Assembly: GCF_003049735.1 (NCBI RefSeq)
Contig: NZ_PIRM01000001.1
Location: forward strand, 558,001 to 622,000
Source of the DNA: Campylobacter concisus
GTDB taxonomy: Bacteria; Campylobacterota; Campylobacteria; Campylobacterales; Campylobacteraceae
Length of the DNA stretch: 64,000 bases
Direction of reading: 5' to 3'
This document shows, piece after piece, positions 46,259 to 53,753 of the stretch (positions within the stretch are counted from its first letter, which is position 1; every line of letters begins with the position of its first letter). Under the pieces are notes generated by a model, which saw only the letters and a list, made by a program, of their open reading frames with translations, ran no database searches and was not told where the DNA came from. The translations under genes and the position numbers were made by a program.

Positions 46259-46824
46259 TGAAAAATGAGCTTTCTCTGCCAGCTGATTTTGACGAAAAAA
46301 TAAAAATTTACGCTCAAATTTTTACTAAATTTAACAAGGTTCATAGCCTAAGCAACTATAAAGATATAAGCGAACAGGTGCTTGATAGCATAAAGCCGCT
46401 TGAGATTTTTGACCTAAGTGCCAAAACGGCGATCGATGTTGGTAGTGGGGCTGGCTTTCCAGCGATATTTTTAGCCCTTGCGATGTCTCAAACGAAGTGG
46501 CATCTTTTTGAGCCAATAGCCAAAAAGTCATCATTTCTAAGCTATGCTAAGATCGAGCTTGGCTTGCAAAATTTAGAAGTTCATAGCCAAAAGATCGAGC
46601 TTGCAGATAAATTTATAGCTGATCTCATCACCTCAAGGGCGCTTAGCAAGACAAAAGAGCTCATAAAAATTTGCGAGGGATTTTACGATGAAAATACTAA
46701 ATTTCTCATCTACAAGGGCTCAAGCGTTATGGATGAAATTTCAGGCATAGACGCGCAAATTTATAATGAAAAAAATAGAAACTACATATATTTTAATTTC
46801 AAAAAACATGGAGAAAAACATTGA
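46258..46824 (+). CDS. rsmG: 16S rRNA (guanine527-N7)-methyltransferase RsmG
   Basis: A 188-residue SAM-dependent methyltransferase formerly called GidB; it modifies G527 of 16S rRNA. The SAM-binding motif [17 protein letters not shown] is near residues 60-77 and ITSRALSK near 122 is the second family motif. Loss of this enzyme gives low-level streptomycin resistance in many bacteria. It is translationally coupled to ribA and overlaps the next small gene by 4 bases. Confidence 0.95.
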   Translation: MKNELSLPADFDEKIKIYAQIFTKFNKVHSLSNYKDISEQVLDSIKPLEIFDLSAKTAIDVGSGAGFPAIFLALAMSQTKWHLFEPIAKKSSFLSYAKIELGLQNLEVHSQKIELADKFIADLITSRALSKTKELIKICEGFYDENTKFLIYKGSSVMDEISGIDAQIYNEKNRNYIYFNFKKHGEKH

Positions 46825-47015
46825 AATACTTGCTTTTTGTAGCGATTTTGGTTGCGATTTACATCATATTTTTTAAAAATAGAAAAAATAGCGACAAAAT
46901 AAGCACCAGTAACTTCGAAGAGTGCAGCAAATGCGGTGTCTTTAGCGACATCGATCAAATGGTGCTGCGAGACGGAAAATACATCTGTAAAGAGTGCATA
47001 AAGGGTGAGGGATGA
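46821..47015 (+). CDS. Small membrane protein with a zinc-ribbon-like tail
   Basis: A 64-residue protein: one N-terminal membrane helix (about residues 3-18) followed by a cytoplasmic tail with two CxxC pairs (CSKCG near residue 36 and CKEC near 57), a likely zinc ribbon similar to PP0621-type small proteins. It overlaps rsmG by 4 bases upstream and the next gene by 4 bases downstream (ATGA), so it is firmly within the ribA-rsmG operon. The function is unknown; zinc binding is inferred from cysteine spacing. Confidence 0.8.
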   Translation: MKYLLFVAILVAIYIIFFKNRKNSDKISTSNFEECSKCGVFSDIDQMVLRDGKYICKECIKGEG

Positions 47016-47377
47016 AAATTTTGGGTGATGAGCTGATCAAATTTGAGCCATTATATCTTTGCAAAAGTGAAGATGAAATTTCAAACGGCAGGCAAAATCT
47101 CTTTAAATTTGATAGAAATTTGATAAAAAGGGCGTTAGAAGCTGGAGCAAGCTTTAGCATCATCGCAAATGATCTAAACGAAGCTATCGTTGCAAACGCG
47201 GCTGGAGCAAAATTTATTATCGCAGATATTGACATTGCAAAAGATCTAGCAAAGATAGCTGAGAGTTATCTATTTGACGCGCTTATAGCTGTTTTGATAA
47301 AAGATGAAAGCGAGCTAGCACAGCTTGCAAAATTTAACATCGATGCCGCAATCTTGCCAAACGCTATAAAAGAATAA
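47012..47377 (+). CDS. Unknown small protein upstream of htpX
   Basis: A 121-residue soluble protein without a known domain. It is Ala/Ile/Asp-rich and looks like an alpha/beta fold (FSIIANDLNEAIVANAAGAKFIIADIDIAKDL, reminiscent of a partial TIM-barrel or Rossmann unit). It overlaps the preceding zinc-ribbon gene by 4 bases and ends 8 bases before htpX. It is part of the ribA-to-htpX run. I would not assign a function. Confidence 0.75.
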   Translation: MKILGDELIKFEPLYLCKSEDEISNGRQNLFKFDRNLIKRALEAGASFSIIANDLNEAIVANAAGAKFIIADIDIAKDLAKIAESYLFDALIAVLIKDESELAQLAKFNIDAAILPNAIKE

Positions 47378-47385
47378 GGACAAAA

Positions 47386-48255
47386 ATGGAAATTTTCAAA
47401 ACCGCTTTTTTAATGGTTACTTTAATGCTGATTTTTATCGCTGTTGGCGGATATATTGGCGGTGAGCAGGGTATGATGATCGCCTTTTTGATAGCGGCTG
47501 GCACAAATATCTTTTCATATTTTTTTAGTGATACTCTGGTGCTTAAAAGATATAACGCTATCCCAGTCGATGAGAGTAACGCTCACGGGCTTTATGAGAT
47601 CGTATCTCGTCTCACACAAAAGGCAAATTTGCCTATGCCAAAAATTTACATCATACCAGAAGAGGTACCAAATGCCTTTGCCACGGGCAGAAACCCAAGC
47701 CATGCAGCCGTTGCAGTAACCGAGGGGCTTTTAAAAATTTTAAATGAAAACGAGATCGAGGGTGTGCTAGCTCACGAGCTAAGCCACGTAAGGCATTACG
47801 ACATCCTAACTGGCTCAATCGCTGCCATACTAGCTGGCGCTATCGCAATGCTTGCAAATTTTGCTAAGATTGGTGATATTGCTGGGCAAAGCAGCGGTTC
47901 AAGAAGAGGTGGCGGTAATGCCATCGTTATGCTAGCACTTGCTATACTCATGCCAATAGCTGCCACAATCATCCAAATGGCGATCTCAAGGGAGCGCGAG
48001 TACAAGGCGGACAAAGGCGCAGCCTATCTAACAGGACACCCAGAGTGGCTTGCAAGTGCTCTAAGAAAGCTTGAGAGCTACTCAAATTCTTACGTTATGC
48101 AAAACGCAAGCGAACAAAGTGCTCATATGTTTATCGTAAATCCATTTGGCTCGCTAACTAACAAGCTTGGCGTACTTTTTAGAACGCATCCAAGCACTAG
48201 CGATAGGATTGCTGAGCTTGAAAAACTTGAACAAGAGATAAAAAGAGGCATATAA
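47386..48255 (+). CDS. htpX: Membrane zinc metalloprotease HtpX
   Basis: A 289-residue M48 family protease that degrades damaged inner-membrane proteins, alongside FtsH. Two N-terminal membrane helices are followed by the zinc motif HELSH near residues 132-136 (LAHELSHVRHYD), two further helices, and the third zinc ligand in the EYKADKGAA region. The C-terminal TNKLGVLFRTHPSTSDRI is the conserved HtpX ending. Length is normal. It has an AAGGACAAAA ribosome binding site and ends the plus-strand operon. Confidence 0.96.
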   Translation: MEIFKTAFLMVTLMLIFIAVGGYIGGEQGMMIAFLIAAGTNIFSYFFSDTLVLKRYNAIPVDESNAHGLYEIVSRLTQKANLPMPKIYIIPEEVPNAFATGRNPSHAAVAVTEGLLKILNENEIEGVLAHELSHVRHYDILTGSIAAILAGAIAMLANFAKIGDIAGQSSGSRRGGGNAIVMLALAILMPIAATIIQMAISREREYKADKGAAYLTGHPEWLASALRKLESYSNSYVMQNASEQSAHMFIVNPFGSLTNKLGVLFRTHPSTSDRIAELEKLEQEIKRGI

Positions 48256-48368
48256 AAATTTAGTCCTTAGTAAAATTTGGGCTAAATTTCTTCTTTCTAC
48301 TATCTTTTTTGGCCTTAAATTTATAAATTTACAAAAATTTTAAATTTCATGAGCGAGTAATTTCGGCT

Positions 48369-48406
48369 CTGATTTTAGTGGCAAACTTTTCGAGGCCTAA
48401 AATCAG
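48369..48406. repeat. Intergenic inverted repeat, possible dispersed element
   Basis: CTGATTTTAG (48369-48378) and its exact complement CTAAAATCAG (48397-48406) enclose 18 bases containing GGC and GCC that can extend the stem. It lies between the convergent htpX and the 48490 gene. No T-run follows on either strand, so a simple terminator is not convincing. A similar hairpin with the same GATTTTA-x-GC-CTCG core occurs at 53217-53255. Confidence 0.4.
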
Positions 48407-48489
48407 TAGTCGATTCTTGTAAGTAAATAGAATTTTAAAATTGTAAAGGATTAAATTTACAACCAAAAACTGAAATTTAGCCCCAGGTT

Positions 48490-48891
48490 TCACTGCAATT
48501 TCTTGCAGTCGCGATCTTCTATAGTGTACTCAAAAATAAGCTCACCATTTTCTGAATAGAAAAGCTCATCCAAGGTGACACCGATGCTTAGCATATTTAA
48601 GATCTCTTTATCCTTGCAAGCAGTTCGTAAATTTTCCTTTTTGATAGCTTCGATAAATTCTAAAAGCTCTTTTTCCTCAAGTCTTTTGATCTCTTGTTTT
48701 CTTGCGTATTTGATGGCATATCTATAAATGAGCGTATCGCCGACATTTAGGATGTCGTTAAGCGTAAGTGTTGGCGTACAGATAAATGGAAGCTTTTTTT
48801 TGTAGTAAGTTGCATGATTTTTCGCTGCCATATCTGGCGTAAGAGCCAGGGCAAGCGAGTAAAAAAACAGTAAAAAAATGACTACTCGCAA
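48490..48891 (-). CDS. Secreted protein of unknown function (paralogue of the next gene)
   Basis: A 133-residue protein with a signal peptide (residues 1-16, MRVVIFLLFFYSLALA). The mature part has Cys residues near 38, 93 and 129. The C-terminal half follows the pattern LRTAC, then an Ile-Gly-Val-Thr-Leu motif, then a beta-rich end closing at DRDCKK. The same pattern occurs in the upstream gene, suggesting they are diverged tandem duplicates. Its start overlaps that gene by 10 bases. Function is unknown; the paired cysteines suggest an exported disulphide-bonded protein. Confidence 0.75.
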   Translation of the reverse strand: MRVVIFLLFFYSLALALTPDMAAKNHATYYKKKLPFICTPTLTLNDILNVGDTLIYRYAIKYARKQEIKRLEEKELLEFIEAIKKENLRTACKDKEILNMLSIGVTLDELFYSENGELIFEYTIEDRDCKKLQ

Positions 48892-49313
48892 CTACTTTTA
48901 TCCAAATTTATATCAAAAAAATGCCTACCCTCAAAGCCGTAACTACCACTTAGCGTGATGCCACGATTTAGCACAGCTCTAGCCATGCCTGAGTTACAAA
49001 GCGCATCTTTTCCATTTTTATAAAACTCATCTTTTAAAGCTAAAATTTGAGCTTTGTTGTAGCCTTTTATCTTCTTTGCCTTGGTCTCGTTTAAAACAAA
49101 CTCACCGTGTATGTTTAGCCCGCTACTACTCACATCTTTTAGCGTGATCATCTCATCGACTCTGCTTGGTAAATTTGGCTTTGCGGTTTGGACGACAAAA
49201 GCTGGGATCTGCTTAGTGTCAAGCTGATTTAGTATCTGCTCATAAATCTTAAACTCACTCTCTTGCACACCAAAAGCAAGGCTAGCAAGAGCTAATAAAA
49301 CGATCTTTTTCAC
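48882..49313 (-). CDS. Secreted protein of unknown function
   Basis: A 143-residue protein with a signal peptide (residues 1-15, MKKIVLLALASLAFG). The mature part has two cysteines, near residue 107 (KDALCNSGMARAV) and at 142 (DKSSCE), bracketing a beta-rich region (NRGITLSGSYGFEGRHFF). This arrangement, with Cys-x about 34-Cys at the C-terminus, is also in the following gene. It lies 9 bases after alr. The family is not recognised. Confidence 0.78.
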   Translation of the reverse strand: MKKIVLLALASLAFGVQESEFKIYEQILNQLDTKQIPAFVVQTAKPNLPSRVDEMITLKDVSSSGLNIHGEFVLNETKAKKIKGYNKAQILALKDEFYKNGKDALCNSGMARAVLNRGITLSGSYGFEGRHFFDINLDKSSCE

Positions 49314-49322
49314 ATATTTCCT

Positions 49323-50336
49323 TTATATAAATTTCCTAGTGATGTTTGGCGAGAGCTTTACTAAAATATCATAACTTATCGTATCAAAAAATTTCGCCCA
49401 AACATTTGCATCCTCAAAGACACAGACCCACTCGCCGCTATCTTTACAACTAAAGCTATCCATTGAAATTTTGCCCAGTATTGGCTCGTTATTGGCAAGT
49501 CTTAGCTCGCCACATCCATTGTATCTTAGCAATCCATCGCCATATCCAAGATCATAAGTGGCTACATTTATATCTTCTTTTGCGCTAAATTTAGCACCAT
49601 ATCCAACACCTTGACCATTTTTTAAAATACGCCTACTAACTCTTCTTGCCCATAGCGAAAGTACTGGCTTTAAGTCCAAACTATCACCAAACTGAGCGTA
49701 TCCATACTGAGCGATACCAACGCGCACCATATCATCATCGATTTTACTTGCTCTTTCAAGCGCAGCTGAGTTGTGAGAGTGAAAGATCGGTTTTTTTATA
49801 CCAAACTCATCGCAAAGAGCTAAAATTTTCTCTTTTGCAGCCCTAAAATTTTCCCTTTGCACAAAATAATCAGCATTTAGCTCATCACTTGCGCGAAAAT
49901 GAGTATAAGCTCCAAGAAGCTCTAAATTCCTTCTTGTTAAAATTTCAAAGGCGTAATCAAGCTCGCTAATATCAAGCCCATTTCTATGCATACCAGTGTC
50001 GATTGCAAGATTGATTTTTGAGCCATCTTTTATCTTTAAAAGTGCCTCTATGTCGTTTATCGAGTAGATAAATTTACTACTTTCATTTCCGGTTGGGATA
50101 TGTGAGAGAATGAGAATATTTTCAAATATGTCAGAAATTTCATTTGCCTCAAACTCACTTTTTACAGCACAAATTTCTATGCCAAATTTTTTAGCTTCAT
50201 TTGCAATAAGCCTTGCGCCATGGCCATAAGCATTGTCTTTTAATACAACTATTACTTTCTCTTTGCCACCAGCTTTAGCACAAATTTGAGTGAGGTTATG
50301 GATATATGAAGCTTTATTTAGGCGTATTTCAGACAT
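49323..50336 (-). CDS. alr: Alanine racemase
   Basis: A 337-residue PLP enzyme that makes D-alanine for peptidoglycan. The PLP lysine is Lys33 in VVLKDNAYGHG, and the barrel, with HSHNSAALERA, leads to the C-terminal domain with GVGYGAKFSAKED carrying the catalytic tyrosine on the other face. The length is slightly short for the family (about 360) but typical of Campylobacter. It overlaps the preceding 79-residue gene by 8 bases. Its position near pgp2 links D-Ala supply and peptidoglycan trimming. Confidence 0.95.
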   Translation of the reverse strand: MSEIRLNKASYIHNLTQICAKAGGKEKVIVVLKDNAYGHGARLIANEAKKFGIEICAVKSEFEANEISDIFENILILSHIPTGNESSKFIYSINDIEALLKIKDGSKINLAIDTGMHRNGLDISELDYAFEILTRRNLELLGAYTHFRASDELNADYFVQRENFRAAKEKILALCDEFGIKKPIFHSHNSAALERASKIDDDMVRVGIAQYGYAQFGDSLDLKPVLSLWARRVSRRILKNGQGVGYGAKFSAKEDINVATYDLGYGDGLLRYNGCGELRLANNEPILGKISMDSFSCKDSGEWVCVFEDANVWAKFFDTISYDILVKLSPNITRKFI

Positions 50337-50568
50337 TAAAATTCACATTAAAAGCAGTATAAACATCCGGTAAAAGTTTTCTTACGTTGTAGTCAAATGC
50401 ATAAAATTTAGCGTAAATTTCTTTCAGATCAGCCTCTTTTACTTTGCTAAAATCAAAAACATCAGTACCATCTTTCTTTGGAACTTGGCGGTCAAGCTCA
50501 GCAAAAAAAGCAGCTCTTGCCTCTAAAATTTTTTCGATTTTTTCTTTTACTTCTTGAGATTTTTCCAC
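50329..50568 (-). CDS. Small conserved protein between pgp2 and alr
   Basis: A 79-residue acidic, helical, soluble protein without a recognised domain. It has an N-terminal Lys/Glu-rich helix (SQEVKEKIEKILEARAAFF) and a C-terminal aromatic segment (YAKFYAFDYNVRKLLPDVY). It lies 2 bases after pgp2 and overlaps alr by 8 bases, so it is translationally coupled. The same position is occupied by a small gene in other Campylobacter. Function unknown. Confidence 0.75.
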   Translation of the reverse strand: MEKSQEVKEKIEKILEARAAFFAELDRQVPKKDGTDVFDFSKVKEADLKEIYAKFYAFDYNVRKLLPDVYTAFNVNFNV

Positions 50569-50570
50569 TT

Positions 50571-51536
50571 TTACTCCTCTATAAAAATTTTCATATCATC
50601 GTTATAAAGCTTCACATAAAGCGTCTTTTGCCCAGCAAATTTATGTGTATCTGAAACATAATCCTCATAAAAACTCACACGAAAAAGCCTATCATTTTTA
50701 AGATTTGGATAAGGCGTTATGAGAAAATTTGAAAAACTAATGCGTTTTTTCTCTTTTTTAGAAAAAATAGCCCGCTTCATACTTTTAAATTTTTCCAAGC
50801 TCATACCATCGTATCGCTCAAAGTTTTTATCATAAAATTTAAGATAGTTTTCAATGTCGCTCTCGCTCCATGTCTTTTTCCAGCCCAAAAGCCCAGAAAT
50901 GATCACTGCAATATCTTTTGCACTAGCTTCTGGACGCTTATCTTCGTAGATAAATGCAAGTGTTTTTTTGTGATCCACTACATCATCAAATTTCATCAAA
51001 GTATCATTTTGCATAGCCACGCAGCCTTTTGTTTTTAGCTCGTCTGTCCTTTGACCATCAAGCGGGTAGCCATGTATCCAAATGCCACCACCATTTCGCT
51101 TTGCAAGCTTATCAAGCAAATTTGGGTATGAAAGCGAAAATGCAAGTGGGCCAAGATATCTATCATTTGGCGTAAATCTACGTGTAAGCTGATACACTCC
51201 AACCGGTGTTTTTAGATCGCCTTCAAGAAGCTTATCACCATTTTTGCCAACTATAACACTTGAGCTAAAAAGCTTTTTTGTAATGCCGCCATTATAAGAG
51301 ATCACTTCAAGCTTTTTTTTAGTTTTATCAACTACACTTAGAAGTATCTCGTTGTCATAATATCCATATCTTACATCCTTGCCTTCAAGCTTTTTTAGCC
51401 AGTAATCCTTACTTAAAATATTTTTTTCGATGGCATCAATGACAGCAGCTGAGCCATTTTTTAAGTAAATTTCTTCGTAATTTTGGGCAAAAAGACAAGG
51501 CGATAACGCGATGAAGAAAAATATAATTTTTTTCAA
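50571..51536 (-). CDS. pgp2: L,D-carboxypeptidase/transpeptidase-fold cell-shape enzyme (Pgp2/Csd6-like)
   Basis: A 321-residue exported protein with a signal peptide (residues 1-17). The YkuD (L,D-transpeptidase) domain, about residues 65-195, has the catalytic motif with His155 in GIWIHGYPLDG and Cys172 in TKGCVAM. The C-terminal ~120 residues (about 200-321) form an NTF2-like domain. This two-domain layout is that of Campylobacter Pgp2 and Helicobacter Csd6, which trim tetrapeptides to tripeptides and set helical cell shape. It begins the pgp2-orf-alr unit and diverges from the copper trio. Confidence 0.93.
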   Translation of the reverse strand: MKKIIFFFIALSPCLFAQNYEEIYLKNGSAAVIDAIEKNILSKDYWLKKLEGKDVRYGYYDNEILLSVVDKTKKKLEVISYNGGITKKLFSSSVIVGKNGDKLLEGDLKTPVGVYQLTRRFTPNDRYLGPLAFSLSYPNLLDKLAKRNGGGIWIHGYPLDGQRTDELKTKGCVAMQNDTLMKFDDVVDHKKTLAFIYEDKRPEASAKDIAVIISGLLGWKKTWSESDIENYLKFYDKNFERYDGMSLEKFKSMKRAIFSKKEKKRISFSNFLITPYPNLKNDRLFRVSFYEDYVSDTHKFAGQKTLYVKLYNDDMKIFIEE

Positions 51537-51630
51537 GTGAAATATCCCAAAAAGTAAAATTTAGTCCGTCATTATATCCTAAAAAATTTATATTTTTAGG
51601 TTTTAAAGGTAAATTAAGTAATCCTAAGTG

Positions 51631-51636
51631 TATAAT
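51631..51636 (+). promoter_or_regulatory. -10 box of the copper-delivery operon
   Basis: TATAAT lies 38 bases upstream of the PCuAC ATG, within the 137-base gap to the divergent pgp2. The sequence between it and the start (AACCATTATTAATTTTATC) is AT-rich and could hold an operator, but no clear dyad is seen. Confidence 0.55.
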
Positions 51637-51673
51637 GTGAAAACCATTATTAATTTTATCACAAAGGAAAAAT

Positions 51674-52096
51674 ATGAAAAAAATCGTTTTTGGTGCGATG
51701 CTTGCAGCTTCTGCTCTTATGGCGGCTGATATCAGCCTAGAAAATGTTAGAGCTAGAGATACAAAACCTGGCACAAACAATAGTGCAATTTTTATGGATA
51801 TAAAAAATACTTCAAATTCTGATGTAAAGCTTATTGGCGCTCATTCAAGCGTTTGCAAAAGTACAGAAATTCATACACACAAAATGAATGATGGTATGAT
51901 GGCTATGGTTCAGATTGAAGATGCAGTGATACCAAAAAAAGGTGAAACAAAACTAGCTCCTGGCGGTTTACACATTATGCTTATGGATCTAAATAAACCA
52001 TTAAAAGATGGTGATAAAGTTGATTTAGAGCTAAAATTTAGCAATGGCGAGAGCATAAAGCTTGATAATATCGGAGTAACTAAAAACTTTAAATAA
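51674..52096 (+). CDS. Periplasmic copper chaperone (PCuAC/DUF461)
   Basis: A 140-residue exported protein (signal peptide residues 1-18, ending LMAA) with the exact Cu(I)-binding pattern of PCuAC: His67-x10-Met78-x21-His100-x-Met102. PCuAC delivers copper to the CuA or CuB centres of cytochrome oxidases, often with SCO1, whose gene lies two genes downstream. A Cys61 is also present. It overlaps the next gene by one base. The oxidase served is probably cbb3, which is not in the window. Confidence 0.92.
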   Translation: MKKIVFGAMLAASALMAADISLENVRARDTKPGTNNSAIFMDIKNTSNSDVKLIGAHSSVCKSTEIHTHKMNDGMMAMVQIEDAVIPKKGETKLAPGGLHIMLMDLNKPLKDGDKVDLELKFSNGESIKLDNIGVTKNFK

Positions 52097-52563
52097 TGAA
52101 AAAAATCATAATTATTTTTTCATTTATCTTTATTGTTCTAGGTGCTTTTTCGATAGGCTATAAGCTTATGACAACAAGTAAGGAAGATCCACCTGAATTT
52201 GCTGATCTAAACACATCGCTAGATCCTTTAAAATGTGATCTAAACAATAAATCTTGTGAGATGGAATTTAAAGGCGTAAAGCTAAAAATAGACATCTCGC
52301 CAAGACCTATTTATGCTATGAGACCTTTTAGCTTTAAAATCATTAATGGTAAAAATTTAGGGCTAAAAAATCCAAGTCTTGAAATAGACGGCATAAATAT
52401 GAATATGGGATCGATCAAAGCAAGACTTGAGCCAAGAGGCGATAACTTAACTGCCCAAGTAGTGCTAAGTGCTTGTGTTGTCGAGCTTATGAGATATCGA
52501 TTTAAAGTGCTTGATGACGAAAAAGAAACTGGTTTTTTTGTAGATCTTGATCTAAAATTATAG
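52096..52563 (+). CDS. Unknown periplasmic/membrane protein in the copper operon
   Basis: A 155-residue protein with an N-terminal membrane helix or uncleaved signal (about residues 3-23) and a beta-rich remainder. Cys residues at about 47 and 52 (CDLNNKSC) and near 140 might bind metal or form a disulphide. No known domain is recognised. It sits between PCuAC and SCO1 in the same order as other Campylobacter, so a role in copper insertion is inferred from position. Confidence 0.8.
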   Translation: MKKIIIIFSFIFIVLGAFSIGYKLMTTSKEDPPEFADLNTSLDPLKCDLNNKSCEMEFKGVKLKIDISPRPIYAMRPFSFKIINGKNLGLKNPSLEIDGINMNMGSIKARLEPRGDNLTAQVVLSACVVELMRYRFKVLDDEKETGFFVDLDLKL

Positions 52564-52572
52564 AGGGTAACG

Positions 52573-53115
52573 ATGAAAAAGGCATTTTGGGGCTTAATAA
52601 TAATCTTAATTTGTATAGGTGTTGCACTTTTGCTAATAAAGCCAAACAAGTATGATTTTAAGGCACTTTCACAAAATGGTGAAGTAAGTCTTAAAAATTA
52701 CGACGGAAAGTACAAAGTTATATATTTTGGTTATCTTTTTTGCCCCGATGTCTGCCCTACTGCGCTCTCTTTGATTGGCGATGAGCTAAATAAACTAAAA
52801 AGAGATGACTTTGAGTTACTTTTTATTACACTTGATCCTGAACGCGATACTCCTGAAAATTTAACTCTAATGGCAAAAAATTTCTATAAAGATGCTGATG
52901 GATTAAAACTAAACGCCTTAAAAGAAGTGGCAAAAACCTATGGTGTAAAATTTCAAAAAGTCCGTCTTGAAAACTCAGCCATGGGCTACTCTGTTGCCCA
53001 CAGCTCTTCAATATACTTAATAGACAAAAAAGGAAATTTTTATAAAGAAATTTCAAATCTAACAAATGAAAACATTGGAGAAAATTTATTAAATTTGATC
53101 AAAGATAGACCTTAG
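52573..53115 (+). CDS. SCO1/SenC family copper metallochaperone
   Basis: A 180-residue protein with an N-terminal membrane anchor (about residues 5-22) and a thioredoxin-like domain. The copper site is complete: Cys57-x3-Cys61 in YLFCPDVCPTA and His143 in SVAHSSSIYLID. SCO proteins help assemble CuA or CuB centres of terminal oxidases and act as periplasmic thiol-disulphide factors. The gene ends the three-gene plus-strand operon. Confidence 0.93.
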   Translation: MKKAFWGLIIILICIGVALLLIKPNKYDFKALSQNGEVSLKNYDGKYKVIYFGYLFCPDVCPTALSLIGDELNKLKRDDFELLFITLDPERDTPENLTLMAKNFYKDADGLKLNALKEVAKTYGVKFQKVRLENSAMGYSVAHSSSIYLIDKKGNFYKEISNLTNENIGENLLNLIKDRP

Positions 53116-53216
53116 GCTAGAAAATTTAGTAAGCCAAAACTGACCTACTAAAATTCTTTATGCAAATATCATCTCAAGATCTTCTAAACTAAAATTAATT
53201 CACTTGTTATGTTTTT

Positions 53217-53255
53217 GATTTTAATGCTCGCTGAGTGATTTTTTCACCCAAAATC
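53217..53255. repeat. Intergenic hairpin similar to the 48369 element
   Basis: GATTTT (53217-53222) pairs with AAAATC (53250-53255), and GTGA with TCAC inside it, giving a stem of two blocks. The first part (GATTTTA-x-GCTCG) matches the inner arm of the 48369-48406 element read on the other strand. The rest of the 296-base gap between the SCO gene and napD holds no gene that I can support. Confidence 0.35.
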
Positions 53256-53357
53256 TATTAACCCTTGAACATAAATTTAATCTACAAGCCAAACAAAGTT
53301 GATTAAGTGAGAGCAGTACTAGCAACAAATTTATTAAGAAGATCTATACAAAAGGTG

Positions 53358-53396
53358 GGCTTTTGCACTATAAATTTTAATCATAATGCAAAAGCC
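53358..53396 (-). terminator. Probable terminator of the nap operon
   Basis: GGCTTTTGCA (53358-53367) pairs exactly with TGCAAAAGCC (53387-53396) across a 19-base AT-rich loop, 16 bases after the napD stop. On the minus strand it is followed by CACCTTTTG. The long loop makes it weaker than the others, but the position is right. Confidence 0.6.
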
Positions 53397-53411
53397 AGAA
53401 ATTTGGTTTTG

Positions 53412-53753
53412 CTATTTCACTCTATGATGCACGCTGCCGCCATAAGTAATATCCTCAGCCTTTACCTCATCACTTGTTAAAATTTCACTTATCTTGCCAT
53501 TTTCTTCTAGCTTTTTCCTATTTTCTTCGGCATCTTCTTGATAGCTATAAACCATCGCAACACTCACTACTCCACTGATAGCTTCTATATTTTTAAAATT
53601 TTTTATCTCATCTTCAATACTATCTGAGCTAACTACCACTACGATTCTATCGTCTGCGTCAGTTATTATTTCACACTCTTTTAGCTTTTTTATCTCATTT
53701 TTTACACTTTCATTTTTATTGTCCGTATAAACTATTAAACTTGAAATATTCAT
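53412..53753 (-). CDS. napD: NapD, chaperone for nitrate reductase NapA
   Basis: A 113-residue cytoplasmic protein that binds the Tat signal of NapA and assists molybdenum cofactor loading. The N-terminus MNISSLIVYTD matches NapD, with the VVVVSSDSIEDEI ferredoxin-like strand and the segment ISGVVSVAMVYSY, corresponding to the NapD region before the end of its conserved fold. A charged tail of about 40 residues (EENRKKLEE) follows. It is the last gene of the operon and overlaps napL by 4 bases. Confidence 0.9.
   Translation of the reverse strand: MNISSLIVYTDNKNESVKNEIKKLKECEIITDADDRIVVVVSSDSIEDEIKNFKNIEAISGVVSVAMVYSYQEDAEENRKKLEENGKISEILTSDEVKAEDITYGGSVHHRVK

Noticed and set aside
53125..53152. 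Terminator after the SCO1 gene
   Set aside because: TTTAGTA/TACTAAA is only seven AT-rich pairs with a 14-base loop and no T-run, too weak to list.
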